The notes below the pieces were generated by a model, which searched no databases, had not been told where the DNA came from, and was given only the letters and a program-made list of their open reading frames with translations. Both the position numbers and the translations under genes were made by a program. A DNA stretch of 6,324 bases from Alphaproteobacteria bacterium (GTDB lineage: Bacteria; Pseudomonadota; Alphaproteobacteria; VGEJ01): positions 1-6,324 of the forward strand of contig VGEJ01000159.1 of assembly GCA_016869335.1 (NCBI GenBank), given 5' to 3'. Positions 5,542-6,324 of this stretch are shown here, piece after piece; the first letter of the stretch is position 1, and every line of letters begins with the position of its first letter.

Positions 5542-6203
5542 CCGGGGCTCGTATCGCTGGGCGCGCCAAGCCGCGCAAAGAGCCATGCCGCAAGCCCGCC
5601 GAGCACGAGCCAGTGCACCAGGCTCGTGAGCAGGACCGCGGCGATGAGGCGAACGCGCAGCTCGTCCGGCACGCCGGCTGCGCCCGCTTCCGGCGCGCCG
5701 AGGACATGTGGTACGACCAGGAGGACGAGGCCCAGCGCCTTCGCCGCCGGCGGGGCGAACGCCACCAGCCAGAGGCCCGCCGCGGTCGCCCCTGCCGTCA
5801 AGAGCCACCACGCCTGACGCTCGCCGAGCGCCGTCTCGGCGCCGCCGGGCAGCGCCGGCGGCAGGCCGAGTGCGGGAGCGAGGCTCACGCTCGCGTAGCC
5901 GGCAAGCCCCCAGGCGAGCCCCGAACGCCAGCCGCCGACGCCGCGCCAAGCGAAGGCGGCGACCAACAGGAGGGCGAAGCCGAACGAGGCAAGGACATCG
6001 GCGCCCGCCGTCACGAGGTCGCGGCGGGTCGCGCCTTCGGTCGCGCCTTCGGTCGCGCCGGCTGAGGCCGCACCGCGGGTTGTGGCCTCATAGACCTCGG
6101 CCTCGGCGATCAGCGGCAGCGTCGCGACGCATTGCAATCCGAACAGCACGAGGCCGGCGACCACTCCGGCGCCGAGCGCGGCGAGCAGCGCCGCCCGCAC
6201 CAT
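5538..6203 (-). CDS. cbtA: CbtA family membrane protein, predicted cobalt transporter subunit
   Basis: This 221-residue hydrophobic protein fits CbtA, the larger membrane subunit predicted to import cobalt in cobalamin-making bacteria. About six membrane segments are visible, near residues 5-27, 70-86, 94-114, 131-150, 154-170 and 186-210. Family-like features are the N-terminal GAGVVAGLVLFGLQ (11-24), VVPHVLGAPEAG (163-174), VPDEL (178-182) and a final helix with SLVHWLVLGGLAAWLF (194-209). No ATPase or extra domain is present. The loop after the first helix carries an in-frame Gly-Ala-Thr-Glu repeat. It follows cbtB by 3 nt with no separate ribosome site, so the two are probably translationally coupled; cobalamin riboswitch control, typical for this pair, would sit upstream of cbtB outside the window. 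The stop shares the CTAG at 5538-5541 with the convergent lipoprotein gene. The family call is firm; cobalt as substrate is inferred from the family's regulation and genomic context. Confidence 0.88.
   Translation of the reverse strand: MVRAALLAALGAGVVAGLVLFGLQCVATLPLIAEAEVYEATTRGAASAGATEGATEGATRRDLVTAGADVLASFGFALLLVAAFAWRGVGGWRSGLAWGLAGYASVSLAPALGLPPALPGGAETALGERQAWWLLTAGATAAGLWLVAFAPPAAKALGLVLLVVPHVLGAPEAGAAGVPDELRVRLIAAVLLTSLVHWLVLGGLAAWLFARLGAPSDTSPG
6027..6059. repeat. 12-bp tandem repeat inside cbtA
   Basis: GGTCGCGCCTTC occurs at 6027-6038 and 6039-6050, followed by the first nine bases again at 6051-6059, giving 2.75 exact copies. Since the unit is 12 bp, it is in frame and encodes Gly-Ala-Thr-Glu units in residues 49-59 of CbtA, in the hydrophilic loop between the first two membrane segments. 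Copy-number change would lengthen or shorten the loop by four residues without a frameshift. Confidence 0.85.
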
Positions 6204-6206
6204 GGC

Positions 6207-6324
6207 CTAGTGGCAGGGCAGGCCGAGGCTGTGGCGGGCGTCGTGGGCGGCTTCGTGCAAGGCGGCGGGCGCAGCCAAGCCGACCGCGAACAGGATCAGC
6301 GCACCAAGCACGGCCGCCAGCAGC
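6207..6324 (-). CDS. cbtB: CbtB family protein, C-terminal part, predicted cobalt transporter subunit
   Basis: Only the last 38 residues are in the window, ending at TAG (6207-6209); the gene begins beyond the right edge. The segment is a hydrophobic helix (LLAAVLGALILFAVGLA) followed by LHEAAHDARHSLGLPCH at the C-terminus. CbtB proteins are about 60 residues long, with one membrane helix and a His-rich C-terminal motif of this H-x3-H-x3-H...PCH kind, thought to bind metal. Histidines at visible positions 23, 27, 31 and 38 and Cys37 are intact. The stop is 3 nt before the cbtA start, the usual cbtBA order, which supports both calls. The family is short and the view partial, but the terminal motif with the cbtA neighbour is distinctive. 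Confidence 0.87.
   Translation of the reverse strand, partial: LLAAVLGALILFAVGLAAPAALHEAAHDARHSLGLPCH

Noticed and set aside
4897..5949. 350-codon minus-strand frame spanning cbtA, the lipoprotein gene, the gap and the start of tdh
   Set aside because: It overlaps four supported features in wrong frames and has low-complexity Arg/Ala-rich sequence.

Overview
The window is a GC-rich stretch of chromosome (strong G/C preference at third codon positions) with ordinary, tightly packed bacterial genes. Gene content and order point to an alphaproteobacterium, possibly Rhodospirillales-like: priA is divergent from a small transaldolase, followed by a DUF484 gene and xerC, then a tdh-kbl threonine-degradation operon and a CbtBA-type cobalt transport operon. 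This assignment is inferred from protein families and layout; no rRNA or other decisive marker is present.

Layout. 1-436 (minus) is the N-terminal part of primosomal helicase PriA, running off the left edge. 501-2849 (plus) is a compact three-gene run: a transaldolase/fructose-6-phosphate aldolase family enzyme, a DUF484 protein, and tyrosine recombinase XerC, which starts with GTG inside the DUF484 stop codon. 2859-5128 (minus) is a two-gene operon transcribed tdh then kbl, joined by an ATGA overlap and meeting xerC tail to tail across 9 nt. 5129-5322 is the only sizeable non-coding gap (194 nt). It holds a good sigma70-like promoter for tdh, an imperfect palindrome just downstream of it, and a weaker candidate promoter for the plus-strand gene that follows. 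5323-5541 (plus) encodes a 72-residue predicted lipoprotein. 5538-6203 and 6207-6324 (minus) are cbtA and the C-terminal part of cbtB, entering from the right edge.

How the genes work together. Tdh oxidises L-threonine to 2-amino-3-ketobutyrate, and Kbl cleaves that unstable intermediate with CoA to glycine and acetyl-CoA. XerC resolves chromosome dimers and PriA restarts stalled forks; the link of XerC to DUF484 is recurrent in proteobacteria but its basis is unknown. CbtB and CbtA are membrane proteins predicted to take up cobalt, normally under cobalamin riboswitch control; any riboswitch would lie beyond the right edge.

I found no mobile element, CRISPR array, RNA gene, broken gene or clear novel multi-gene system. 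The points most worth a second look are the small two-cysteine lipoprotein, the palindrome at the tdh promoter, active-site residues suggesting the 'Fsa' is a true transaldolase, and a 12-bp in-frame tandem repeat in cbtA.
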